A stretch of 64,000 bases of DNA from Virgifigura deserti (GCA_003576685.1 QOZR01000011.1:62001-126000); one strand, 5' to 3'; numbered from the stretch's first letter, positions 46,881 through 54,896 are shown. Numbers and translations: made by a program. The notes: generated by a model not told the origin, from the sequence alone.

Positions 46881-47834
46881 ATGAAAATTCGCGCTCGTCT
46901 TCTTGTTGTGGCGACTGCCGTGGCTGTCTTTGCAGTCTTGCGACCCAGCCACGGCGAAGTCCGGACCGTAACGGAGACGGATGCGACAAGCCGTTGCATC
47001 GGGGATCCGATCACCGCCACTTGCGCGGTCGAGACGCTGATCGCCTGCTTTGCGCGTGGCCAGAGGGATCTCTGCAAGAGCGTCGGTGTCGGTGCTTTCG
47101 AACCGTCTGCCATGCAATCGGTCCGAACAGCGCATTATGTAATCATAGATGTCCTCGCCCTGCGATCTGGCGATCGATTGTGCTGGTCCGGAAATCCGGG
47201 CGGAAAATGCATCATCCGCGAAGCGGGTCTGGTCCAGGTGGATACGCTTCAGGAATTTGGTGGCGGAAGTGAGAACGGCGAAGTAAAGCCGTGGCGTCCC
47301 GTTGGTTACCTCCTCCGCAAAGTTGGTGGACGCTGGCAGGTGCTCGAGTGGGCCGCTGGCGAACCTGGTAGAGGTGCCTATCGCCATAGCCGAGGGTACA
47401 GGGGCGACTTCGACGTGATCTCCGTAGCCGATGCGACTAGCGATTGCATCGGCGATCCGGTGACGCCGGTTTGCGCGGTCGAGACGTTTGCCGCTTGCGG
47501 CGTCCGGGCTGAGCTGCGGCTGTGTCAACGCGCCGGCATTCAGGACGTGCGCCGTTGGCGAGGAAAGCGCGGAGTGCTGGTGACCTATTTTGTTGACCAT
47601 GTCCAGGAGTTCGCTCCGGGTGACATCTATTGCTCGGATCTGATCGCATCCGACGATTGCCGCATTTCGAAACCAGGCTTCGCGGCGGTTTATATCTCTT
47701 TCCAGCAATGCCGCGCTGGGGACGTTAGCTGCGCGGAAGGTCCATTCGCAGACGAACGATGCTTGGTAAAGGAAGTAAAGGGGCGATGGCACGTGATCGG
47801 ATGCGAAGAGGATTATTCGACAACACTCCCGTAA
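46881..47834 (+). CDS. Secreted two-repeat cysteine-rich protein
   Basis: A 317-residue protein with a signal peptide (LLVVATAVAVFAVLRPSHG). Residues about 29-156 and 178-308 are repeats of one domain. Six cysteines of the first (39, 48, 56, 65, 101, 110) recur exactly 150 residues later (189, 198, 206, 215, 251, 260). Motifs CIGDP(I/V)T and CAVET are shared. It starts ten bases after the M23 gene and would be exported to the periplasm. It may be an inhibitor of the M23 protein; that is inference. Confidence 0.72.
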   Translation: MKIRARLLVVATAVAVFAVLRPSHGEVRTVTETDATSRCIGDPITATCAVETLIACFARGQRDLCKSVGVGAFEPSAMQSVRTAHYVIIDVLALRSGDRLCWSGNPGGKCIIREAGLVQVDTLQEFGGGSENGEVKPWRPVGYLLRKVGGRWQVLEWAAGEPGRGAYRHSRGYRGDFDVISVADATSDCIGDPVTPVCAVETFAACGVRAELRLCQRAGIQDVRRWRGKRGVLVTYFVDHVQEFAPGDIYCSDLIASDDCRISKPGFAAVYISFQQCRAGDVSCAEGPFADERCLVKEVKGRWHVIGCEEDYSTTLP

Positions 47835-47877
47835 TGCTCCAGCGAGTTGGCACCGCTTGCCCGAATAGCCGTTCAAG

Positions 47878-47894
47878 CTCCACTCCGAGTGGAG
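47878..47894. repeat. 17-bp perfect palindrome
   Basis: CTCCACTC-C-GAGTGGAG is a perfect inverted repeat with one central base, in the 200-base gap after the cysteine-rich gene. No T-run follows, so it is not a standard terminator; it may be a protein-binding site or RNA 3' hairpin. Confidence 0.45.
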
Positions 47895-48033
47895 GGAGAG
47901 GGCTGAGGGCGCAGTCGCCGTGAGTTTTGGCAGGTCCAGCGAAGACTTTGGCGCTATACGTGCCGAGTGGTCCGACCAGATTTGAATCGTCGACAGTCGC
48001 AGGGTGGGGTTTAAGAGCCGGGTTGGTGAGGTG

Positions 48034-48333
48034 ATGGAAGATGTCTGGGCGCGCTTGCTGCCATCCTATCGGCTCTACTTGGCAATGTGCGCCGTGACGG
48101 CATTACTGCTGCCGGCGGTCTTCGCCGTGACGCAGGGATATATCGCCTCCGCCGCTTTCCATTATTCGACGTGGGTGCGATTGACTTTCTCGGCTCCGGC
48201 CCCGACCGACTATCCGATCGACGTGATCGCCGCGTTCCTCGCTTCCGCCTTCCCGGGGACGATGATCGCCCTATGGCGGGTAGCAACGAGACCGCGCCTC
48301 GCGCAGAGGATCGCCTACACTCGCTGTCCTTAA
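48034..48333 (+). CDS. Small two-helix membrane protein
   Basis: A 99-residue protein with membrane helices around LYLAMCAVTALLLPAVFAV and IDVIAAFLASAFPGTMIALW, and a basic C-terminus. The ATG at 48034 is used; an in-frame ATG at 48004 would add ten residues. It has no recognised family and lies between the secreted repeat gene and its decayed copy. It could be a holin or a protection protein. Confidence 0.5.
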   Translation: MEDVWARLLPSYRLYLAMCAVTALLLPAVFAVTQGYIASAAFHYSTWVRLTFSAPAPTDYPIDVIAAFLASAFPGTMIALWRVATRPRLAQRIAYTRCP

Positions 48334-48354
48334 GTACAGCGCCGATCTCGGCCT

Positions 48355-48450
48355 GATCTGGGTGTCCGGTTCGACCAAGAGGGCATCGGCGACCTGGTGA
48401 TACCGGTTCGTACGGTCGAGGTGTTCGCTCGTCGAACGGTTGCAGTATTT
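48355..48450 (+). pseudogene. Decayed third copy of the cysteine-rich repeat
   Basis: Translated in one frame, it reads EGIGDLVIPVRTVEVFARR, a close match to CIGDPVTPVCAVETFAACG of the 46,881 protein's second repeat. At DNA level several runs are identical (GCATCGGCGA, CGGTCGAG). The cysteines are lost and there is no start codon, so it is a remnant. Confidence 0.6.
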
Positions 48451-48521
48451 CGCTCTTTACAGACGGTGGTGGCTGGCCTGGTGCCAGATCGCACCGTCAT
48501 TCCCAGAAAGGATTTGCAGCG

Positions 48522-49619
48522 ATGTCGCTTTCCACGAAATACCGGCCGCAATCCGGATCGATGACGCGCGTACGGCAGCCGGCGATGACGAGCGGGCTTC
48601 TCGATGTATGGGAGGAGAGAATGCCCGAGGCTGCCGGCAGAGCGGTTGAGCGAGTTCTGCCAGTGCTACCCCTGCCGACAAGCATCGATCCGTTTCGGAC
48701 CGACGAAGACGATCTGCTGCCGCAGAGCGTCGTTAAACTATACCGTGAGCAACTGGACGATGACGGGTTGGACTTCCTGAAGCGGGGACCGCGTTCAACG
48801 GCCGAGCGGCTGGCGTTCGCGCAGCGCGTTCATCCAGCCGCCTATCGGACGGCCGAACGGCTATCCGAGGACGACCAGCGGCGTTTCGAGGCACATGGCG
48901 AGATCGACTCGTATGCCGCCTTTGTGGGTCCGGACGGTGTTGTCTATCGGCGCAATGGGGACAGCGACGAGAGCTTGGCGGCGCGGATCCGGCGCGGTTT
49001 CGAAACCGCGGTCGGCGGGTATGATCGCAGCGATCCGGTGCGGCTTCTTGCGGCGGGTCGACCAGTCACGAGCGTATCGGAAGATAGGAGCGTCGCCCAA
49101 GGCGCGGATGACGGCCAGCCCGTCAGGTCCGATCGCGAGAGTACTGCCGATAGAAGGGAATGGCGGGAGCGCCCTATCTCTGACAATCCCGCCGAGACGG
49201 CGCCTAGCTCTTCGCCGCAAAGGACGAAGTGGCTTCCTAAGGGGGTTTTTCGGTCAAGCCCGGGGGGCGAGGGGCATCCCGTGATCTTCGAATATCTGAA
49301 CGGCGATCAGTATGTCGCGCGAAATTCGGAGAATGACGAACGCCTCCTCGTCAGAGGAGACAAACCTCTGGTGATCCAGGCCGATGAGGCGGAGCAACTC
49401 GGCCTCGCGGAATGGATGCCCTATACCAGACCGGAGCCCGAAGCGCAGGTGTATGTTCCCAGCAGCCCACCTCCCATACGGGGGCGGAGGCAAATCCTCC
49501 CTGGTTACCTCGGCGCAGTAGCCAAATATTTCGCAACTGAAATCCCGGACATTGTGCGGGTCTTGGACGATGTGGAAGGAAAGATCCGCGCCCAGGAACT
49601 CTATACGCCGCGCGAGTAG
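48522..49619 (+). CDS. Cargo protein: shared N-terminal domain plus unknown C-terminal domain
   Basis: A 365-residue protein. Residues 1-167 closely match the first 157 of the M23 cargo protein (TKYRPQSGSM, DLLPQSVVKLYREQLDDDGL, LDFLKRGPRS, FVGPDGVVYRRNGD, AARIRRGFE). The linker is disordered; the C-terminus (about 235-365; HPVIFEYLNGDQYVARN, IPDIVRVLDDVEGKIRAQ) matches nothing I recognise. The shared start and unlike end suggest a modular family with exchangeable C-terminal domains. It precedes an opposite-strand Sel1-repeat gene. AAAGGA precedes the ATG. Confidence 0.75.
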   Translation: MSLSTKYRPQSGSMTRVRQPAMTSGLLDVWEERMPEAAGRAVERVLPVLPLPTSIDPFRTDEDDLLPQSVVKLYREQLDDDGLDFLKRGPRSTAERLAFAQRVHPAAYRTAERLSEDDQRRFEAHGEIDSYAAFVGPDGVVYRRNGDSDESLAARIRRGFETAVGGYDRSDPVRLLAAGRPVTSVSEDRSVAQGADDGQPVRSDRESTADRREWRERPISDNPAETAPSSSPQRTKWLPKGVFRSSPGGEGHPVIFEYLNGDQYVARNSENDERLLVRGDKPLVIQADEAEQLGLAEWMPYTRPEPEAQVYVPSSPPPIRGRRQILPGYLGAVAKYFATEIPDIVRVLDDVEGKIRAQELYTPRE

Positions 49620-49635
49620 ATAACCTCGTTCCGCA

Positions 49636-50514
49636 TCAACGCGGCAATGGTTGTGGCGACCAGGCTTCGACGCGGCGCTTGGCTTCGATGAGATCCTCGG
49701 TGACCATTCTCTCGGCAATCCAATCGCGCATCTTCTCGGCATCAGGGTGCGGACGTCGATGGCGGGCAGCAAGCGCGTACCATTTGTAAGCCTCAATGAT
49801 ATCCGGCGTGAGAATATCGCGATCGGGAAGTGGCAACTCACGGTCTGCGGATTTTTCGGTCGGCCGCAAGTACCAGTAGCCGAGCATCATCTGAGCGGCC
49901 GCGACGTTGATCTCCGCAGCCGCGTGATAGAGGCGCGCAGCCTCGCGCATGTCGCGCGCGACCCCCTGTCCCGCATGGTATAGCCGCGCAAGAAAGTACT
50001 GACCATAAACCTCGCCGTTCGCGATATCCGCCTGAAGGGTGGCAGCGGCTCGTTTATACCAATGCTGCGCCTCTGTGATGCTGATCGATACACCGTTCCA
50101 GCCGTAATGGTAAATGTCACCGAGCAGAAACTGAGCTTCGGCCTTTCCGCGCTCCGCGGCAAAGCGGTACCAGCGAACTGCCTCAACCGGGTCCTGCTCG
50201 CTCGGATCTCCCATATGGTATATCATCCCGAGATGATAGGCCGCATCGGGATGGCCTTGTGCGATGGCGCGGTGATACCACTGCGCCGCTTCGCCAGAGT
50301 CTGTTGGCATGCCCTGGCCGAAATGCAGCATCATGCCGATACGCCACTGCGCTTCAGCGTTGCCGCCCTCCGCCAGCGGCAGCAACTCACGGTAAGCGGT
50401 TTCGTAGTCCCAGCTTTCCTGAGCGGCGATGCCTGCCGCAAGATCGGCCCGGGCCGCCGGCGCAATACCTACGAGCAGGCCGATGAGTGCGAGGACAAGA
50501 ACGCAAGACTTCAT
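49636..50514 (-). CDS. Periplasmic Sel1-repeat protein
   Basis: A 292-residue protein with a signal peptide (CVLVLALIGLLVGIAPAARA) followed by about six Sel1/TPR-like helix pairs, each with the pattern AEAQWRIGMMLHFGQGMPTD and A..WYHRAIAQGHPDAAYHLG. Sel1 proteins act as binding scaffolds. It is on the opposite strand to nearly all the prophage structural genes and ends 16 bases from the 48,522 gene, so the two are convergent. It may bind or block the neighbouring cargo. GGGGAG precedes the ATG at 50514. Confidence 0.83.
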   Translation of the reverse strand: MKSCVLVLALIGLLVGIAPAARADLAAGIAAQESWDYETAYRELLPLAEGGNAEAQWRIGMMLHFGQGMPTDSGEAAQWYHRAIAQGHPDAAYHLGMIYHMGDPSEQDPVEAVRWYRFAAERGKAEAQFLLGDIYHYGWNGVSISITEAQHWYKRAAATLQADIANGEVYGQYFLARLYHAGQGVARDMREAARLYHAAAEINVAAAQMMLGYWYLRPTEKSADRELPLPDRDILTPDIIEAYKWYALAARHRRPHPDAEKMRDWIAERMVTEDLIEAKRRVEAWSPQPLPR

Positions 50515-50718
50515 GACGATAGGCTCCCCACCCGCTAACAAACCCGGAGCCAAATTAGCATAACGACGCATCGAGGACAACCTGGGGTTGTCTGTCGACC
50601 GCGCGCAAGTCGTGGTCGTGGAGACGATGCCAGCCCCCATCGGGCGGGTTATGACCGACGCTGAGCGGCTGTCTACTGCCTGTCATCACATCTTCAATCA
50701 CAACCAAGGAACACCACC

Positions 50719-51768
50719 ATGACCGACGCAGCGACGCTGGAACCGGCAACTGCATCCGAACACACCCAGGCGTTGGATCTTCCCACTGCCGCCCGCAAGA
50801 TCGAGCGCCTGATCGAGGCCGAAGAGGCCTCCGGGCGGGCCGATCAGGGGCGACGCAAGCCCACGGCCCCTGAAACGGATCGGCCGACCGGACGTGACGA
50901 CGGGACGGACGATGCCGATCCTGTCACTGACGCGGATTTGTCCGCCGCACCGGAGTCCGAGGAGGATGAGGGCGAGCAGCCCCGCTATACCGTCAAGATC
51001 GATGGGCAGGAGCAGGAGGTCACGCTCGCCGAGCTTCTCAAGGGCTACCAGCGCGGCGCCGACTACACGCGCAAGACCATGCGTCTCGGCGACGAGCGGC
51101 GGGAACTCCGGCAGGCACGCGAACGCGTCGAGCAGGAGGCCGCGGCAACCCAGGCGGAGCGGCAGCGCTATGTGCAAGAGCTCGACGTTTTCATCCCCTA
51201 TCTGCGGCAGCAGATGCAGGCGCAGTTCGCCGGCATCGACTGGGCGCGGCTGGCGGCCGAGGACCCGGTCCGGTTCAATCAGCTTCAGCCCATCCACGAA
51301 ACCATGTCGGCACAGCTCGGCCAAGCCGAGGCGACGCAAGTCGCGCTTCGGCAGCAGGAGCAGCAGCGTGCCTTCGAACTGCAGCAGGCCGATCTGCGCT
51401 ATATAGCCGAGCAGCGGCGGGCGCTTGCCGAAAAGCTCCCCGACTTCGCCGATCCGGTGAAGGGACCGCGGGAGAAGGCGGCGCTCTCGGCCTATCTGAT
51501 CGACGCCGGCTATCAGCCGGAGGACCTTGCCCGGCTGACCGACCACCGCGATGTCATCCTCGCCCGCAAGGCGATGCTCCATGACCGGATGATGGCATCG
51601 AAGGACAAGGTCTCCCAGCGGCTGGCGTCGCTCCCGAAAGTGCAGAAGCCGGGAACCGCGCCGGGGCGGGGCGAGCGGGCGAAAGAGCGGCGCGCTGCCA
51701 TGTTGAAACGCCTCAAGAGCACCGGCCGGACGGAGGATGCCGCCCGGCTTATCGAAGACATGCTTTAG
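50719..51768 (+). CDS. Phage head scaffolding protein
   Basis: A 349-residue, highly charged, mostly helical protein. The acidic, disordered start is followed by YTVKIDGQEQEVTLAELLKGYQRGADYTRKTMRLGDE, the signature of podoviral scaffold proteins. A long coiled coil (ERRELRQARERVEQEAAATQ) and a basic C-terminus (GERAKERRAAMLKRLKSTG) follow; the latter binds capsid protein in relatives. It lies directly before the capsid gene, as usual. Confidence 0.88.
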   Translation: MTDAATLEPATASEHTQALDLPTAARKIERLIEAEEASGRADQGRRKPTAPETDRPTGRDDGTDDADPVTDADLSAAPESEEDEGEQPRYTVKIDGQEQEVTLAELLKGYQRGADYTRKTMRLGDERRELRQARERVEQEAAATQAERQRYVQELDVFIPYLRQQMQAQFAGIDWARLAAEDPVRFNQLQPIHETMSAQLGQAEATQVALRQQEQQRAFELQQADLRYIAEQRRALAEKLPDFADPVKGPREKAALSAYLIDAGYQPEDLARLTDHRDVILARKAMLHDRMMASKDKVSQRLASLPKVQKPGTAPGRGERAKERRAAMLKRLKSTGRTEDAARLIEDML

Positions 51769-51817
51769 CGGTTCGATGCCAACGAATGATTCACATTCGT
51801 TGGCTGAATCGAACCGC
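51768..51817 (+). promoter_or_regulatory. Long stem-loop between scaffold and capsid genes
   Basis: Arms of 10 bp (51768-51777 with 51808-51817) and 11 bp (51778-51788 with 51794-51804) are split by a 3-base bulge and close a 5-base loop: 21 base pairs in all. It starts on the last base of the scaffold stop codon and has no T-run. It may stop ribosomes or be an mRNA processing site setting the scaffold/capsid ratio. Confidence 0.72.
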
Positions 51818-51893
51818 CAATTTCCGATTTAGCGGGCTGATTCACGCACCGCTTGATCCTCAAGCGCTGCGATCAGACCGCGAGGAGAGAGTT

Positions 51894-52853
51894 ATGGGAC
51901 AACCGACGCACACGTTCGACAGCTACGATTCGATCGGCGATCGCGAGGACCTGAGCGAGGTGATCTACAACCTCAGCCCGACGCAGACGCCGTTCCTTGC
52001 CATGGCGCAGAAGCTGAAGGCAAAGAACACGCTGCATGAATGGCAGACCGACAGCCTCGCCAGCCCCGACGAGAGCAACGCGGTGATCGAGGGCGACGAT
52101 GCGAGCCTCGACGACGTGATGCCGACGGCGCGGGTCGGCAACTACACGCAGATCTCCGACAAGACCGTGGTGGTCAGCGGCACGCAGGAGGCGACCGACA
52201 AGGCCGGCCGCAAGTCAGAGCTGAGCTACCAAATCGCCAAGAAGGGGAAGGAGCTGAAGCGGGACATGGAGGCCATTCTGACCCGCAACCAGGCGTCCGT
52301 CGGAGGCTCTTCCTCGGTGGCCCGTACCACGGGGTCGGTCGAGGCGTGGCTGACCTCGAACGTCAGCCGCGGAACCGGCGGGCTGTCCGGCGGTTTTTCC
52401 GCCGGCACGGTGTCCGTTGCGACCGACGGTACCGAGCGACCCTACACGGAAGACCTGCTGAAGGAGGTCATCCAGTCCTGCTGGAGCAATGGCGGCGATC
52501 CGTCGACTATTCTCGTCGGGCCGAAGAACAAGGCCGTCGGCTCCAGCTTCGCCGGCATCGCGACGCAGTACCGCGAGAACAGCGGCATGAAGCAGGCGAC
52601 GATCATCGCCGGGGCGGACGTCTATGTCTCCGATTTCGGCGAGCACAAGATCGTGGCTAGCCGCTTCAGCCGCGACCGCTCGGCGCTCGTGCTCGACATG
52701 GAGTATTGGGGCGTCGCCTATTTGCGGCCGTTCCAGCAGCACACTCTTTCGAAGACCGGCGACAGCGAGAAGCGGCAGCTCCTCGCCGAATACGCGCTGG
52801 TCGCCAAGCAGGAAGCGGCCTCGGGCGTGGTCGCCGATTTGACGACGCCGTAG
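51894..52853 (+). CDS. Major capsid protein (SU10/DUF5309-like)
   Basis: A 319-residue HK97-fold capsid protein. The opening (DREDLSEVIYNLSPTQTPF), then GNYTQISDKTVVVSGTQEATDKAG and the late DFGEHKIVASRFSRDRSALVLDMEYWGVAYLRPF match the SU10 major capsid group. GGAGAG precedes the ATG at 51894; the preceding in-frame ATG at 51786 lies inside the hairpin. It ends in an amber TAG and is followed by a strong terminator, so it closes a transcription unit. Confidence 0.9.
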   Translation: MGQPTHTFDSYDSIGDREDLSEVIYNLSPTQTPFLAMAQKLKAKNTLHEWQTDSLASPDESNAVIEGDDASLDDVMPTARVGNYTQISDKTVVVSGTQEATDKAGRKSELSYQIAKKGKELKRDMEAILTRNQASVGGSSSVARTTGSVEAWLTSNVSRGTGGLSGGFSAGTVSVATDGTERPYTEDLLKEVIQSCWSNGGDPSTILVGPKNKAVGSSFAGIATQYRENSGMKQATIIAGADVYVSDFGEHKIVASRFSRDRSALVLDMEYWGVAYLRPFQQHTLSKTGDSEKRQLLAEYALVAKQEAASGVVADLTTP

Positions 52854-52875
52854 GCGGCAAGGAAGACGGGCACTT

Positions 52876-52909
52876 GGGGCGGCTCGGACGGGCCGCCCCT
52901 GATTTTGTT
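52876..52909 (+). terminator. Terminator after the capsid gene
   Basis: GGGGCGGC (52876-52883) pairs with GCCGCCCC (52892-52899), followed by TGATTTTGTT (52900-52909). It ends the head operon 25 bases past the capsid stop. Confidence 0.8.
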
Positions 52910-53018
52910 GACGAGCTGGCTGTGCCGCGCGGTCCTGGCCAAGGCTCTGGCGCACCCGGTGAGCGGCAATTTGAAGGGCTACTGGCAGGGCAACAAGCCG
53001 CCGGAGACGCTGGGCTGA
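52908..53018 (+). other. Short open frame in line with the capsid gene
   Basis: A frame opening at TTG 52908 reads about 36 residues (AKALAHPVSGNLKGYWQGN) and ends at TGA 53016-53018. It is in the same frame as the capsid and, past the amber stop, is open from there, so it could be a readthrough tail. A coding role is uncertain; the intervening terminator argues against it. Confidence 0.25.
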
Positions 53019-53043
53019 AAGCCGATGGCGACGTAGGCGTCTA

Positions 53044-53466
53044 TCATGCGATCTCCCAGTGGACGGTGTGTCCGTCGCCGTTGTGCAACCGACGCACTCG
53101 ATCCCGCTTCACGAGGGTCGTCAACGTGGCCGCGACGTTCGCCTTGACGCGGCCGAGCGTGTCGTCGGGCAGCGCCTTCGCCCTGACGATCGCCGCGGCG
53201 CAGTCGGCCACCGTCAGAGGTTCCTTGGCATCGCGCGGGATGGCCAGCGTGGCGTCCGACAGCTCGCCGCGGCCGAAGTACCGCTCGATCGTCTTCGTCC
53301 GCCGCTTCGCTGGCGCGCTGGGCCGATAGCTCGGGTCCAGCAGGACCAGAACACGGTCGAGCGCGATGAGGTTCTCGTCGATCTCGACGATCTCGAGCTT
53401 GATTTCCTCCTGGCGCGCGGCCAGGGCGGCGCGCCTTTCCAGCAACTCGGCAATGGCTTTCAACAT
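53044..53466 (-). CDS. Opposite-strand protein with coiled coil and winged-helix-like C-terminus
   Basis: A 140-residue protein. The N-terminal helix LKAIAELLERRAALAARQEEIKL is a coiled coil; then a proline-rich loop (LLDPSYRPSAPAKRRTKTI) and a C-terminal domain (ELSDATLAIPRDAKEPLTVAD; VAATLTTLVKRDRVRRLHNG) that looks like a winged helix. It lies on the minus strand between the capsid and neck genes, an added gene or moron. Regulatory use is possible. The ATG at 53466 is preferred over the upstream 53511. Confidence 0.55.
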   Translation of the reverse strand: MLKAIAELLERRAALAARQEEIKLEIVEIDENLIALDRVLVLLDPSYRPSAPAKRRTKTIERYFGRGELSDATLAIPRDAKEPLTVADCAAAIVRAKALPDDTLGRVKANVAATLTTLVKRDRVRRLHNGDGHTVHWEIA

Positions 53467-53597
53467 TGATGACACCCCAGATCGGTTGTCGATCCAGGAT
53501 GCCTTAGTCACGCCCTAAGCGCTGGTCGCCTTTGCGCCATAATGGCGCGTCTATCTCAAGCCCAGCTTGCCCCATCGCCGCCTTGGTTGGGTTCGCC

Positions 53598-54245
53598 TCA
53601 GGCTTGATCGGGACTGCAATGCTTGAGAACGCCCGCACTGATGGTGTGTTCCTCGCGTCCTGACAGACGACGCAAGGCGAGGAAGGAGCCAATTCCCAGA
53701 AGGCCGAAAGCGAGGAGAGAAGCGGCGGATGGCTCTGGAACTGCCGTCGCCTCTCCCAACTCGATGTTCATCGCCTCAAACACGATCTGGGTCGCTAAAG
53801 TTGTGTAACGGAACGTAGAAGGACGGATTGTACCATCGGTATTGATGATTATACGCAGCAGAAAGTCATCACTTCCCCGGCCTATGCCGTTTGCATCTAG
53901 GTCTAGTCCTCCAAGAACAATGTTATAATAAGGAAGATTGCCGACATAGGTGTAGTTTACGGAGACCTGAGACGACACGTCGTCTAGGCCGTAAGAAACG
54001 CCAGCAATTTCCACGTTCACGAAGTTTGGCGTGATGTTCCTTTGGTAGAGTGGCCAAGTGTCATCATAGGTAATCCCGAAGCTCCCACGGACGATTGGGT
54101 CCGGGGCCGTGACAGGCTCGCGAGTGTGGTAGTTTCGAAAGTCCGTTGCCGAAAACGAGAACGATTGCGTGATGGGAGCGGCACTGGCCGTCGAAACAGC
54201 CATTGCCGCAAGAACACCTGCCATCAAAACCAAACGCCACTTCAT
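53598..54245 (-). CDS. PEP-CTERM sorting-domain protein
   Basis: A 215-residue secreted protein. It has a signal peptide (VLMAGVLAAMAVSTASA), a beta-rich body (VEIAGVSYGLDDVSSQVSVN), then the PEP-CTERM signal: VPEP (169-172), a hydrophobic helix (174-191) and RR at 192-193. Such proteins are recognised by exosortase (EpsH) and end in the envelope. The 22 residues after the RR are unusual, since most end within a few residues. Finding it inside a prophage is odd; the local GC is lower than its surroundings, which suggests transfer. Confidence 0.82.
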   Translation of the reverse strand: MKWRLVLMAGVLAAMAVSTASAAPITQSFSFSATDFRNYHTREPVTAPDPIVRGSFGITYDDTWPLYQRNITPNFVNVEIAGVSYGLDDVSSQVSVNYTYVGNLPYYNIVLGGLDLDANGIGRGSDDFLLRIIINTDGTIRPSTFRYTTLATQIVFEAMNIELGEATAVPEPSAASLLAFGLLGIGSFLALRRLSGREEHTISAGVLKHCSPDQA

Positions 54246-54561
54246 GCTCCAGCCTCCCCTGGGTAGTGCGAAAAAACAAGTACGGCCATCGAACGCAAGA
54301 CCTATGCCAATCTCGCTTTCTGTATCGGTTCAGCGCACTAGGGATGCGCAGGAAACGCCTGTGTAAATTTTCCCGACAGGCCTAGCGAGGCGCTTCAATG
54401 GGTTTCCTCGATGCACCGCCTGCTAAGTATATGACGTGCAACACAACGTCGCCGAGATGTTCATCATGTGGGGCTCCGTCATCCTCACCGACCTGGTGAC
54501 GCCCTTGGCGATCATGGGCCTAATGCGGCTCGCACGATAATGGGTTGGACTGGCGAGGCGG
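54246..54561. other. Intergenic region between the PEP-CTERM and membrane-protein genes
   Basis: About 315 bases. A 27-residue frame at 54457-54540 on the plus strand has one hydrophobic helix (GSVILTDLVTPLAIMGL) and a weak ribosome-binding site. It may be a small membrane peptide or a remnant. No terminator is obvious. Confidence 0.3.
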
Positions 54562-54873
54562 TTGGGGCGGTCTGATCGAGTTGCCCGATCCATCTCTTCG
54601 GAAGCATCAAGGCGAGTTGGCAACAGGTCGCCAGCCCAACTCTTTGCCGCATTCCTGGTTGCGGTGGTTCTCACCGGGCCCCTGATTGTCGTGCTGCTTT
54701 CCTTCCTTTTTAATTTTCCGTTCTTTTGGCCTTATGGCACAGGGTGGCCCTATATTGCTTCTACGCTAATATCGTTCATCGCCCTTCTTTTTGGCGTCTG
54801 CGTCGCTGGCAGATATCTTCTGACATGGCTGTTTCGACGATATGTCCTGAGGCGACAGGCATTGCAGCACTGA
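54562..54873 (+). CDS. Small two-helix membrane protein
   Basis: A 103-residue protein with two hydrophobic segments (LFAAFLVAVVLTGPLIVVLLSF and STLISFIALLFGVCVAGRYLL) and a basic C-terminus (FRRYVLRRQALQ). The start is uncertain: the frame opens with TTG at 54562. It sits directly before promoter-terminator module B. It may be a cargo or superinfection gene; no family is recognised. Confidence 0.5.
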   Translation: MGRSDRVARSISSEASRRVGNRSPAQLFAAFLVAVVLTGPLIVVLLSFLFNFPFFWPYGTGWPYIASTLISFIALLFGVCVAGRYLLTWLFRRYVLRRQALQH

Positions 54874-54896
54874 ATCGATCGCTGCGTCCTTTCCGC

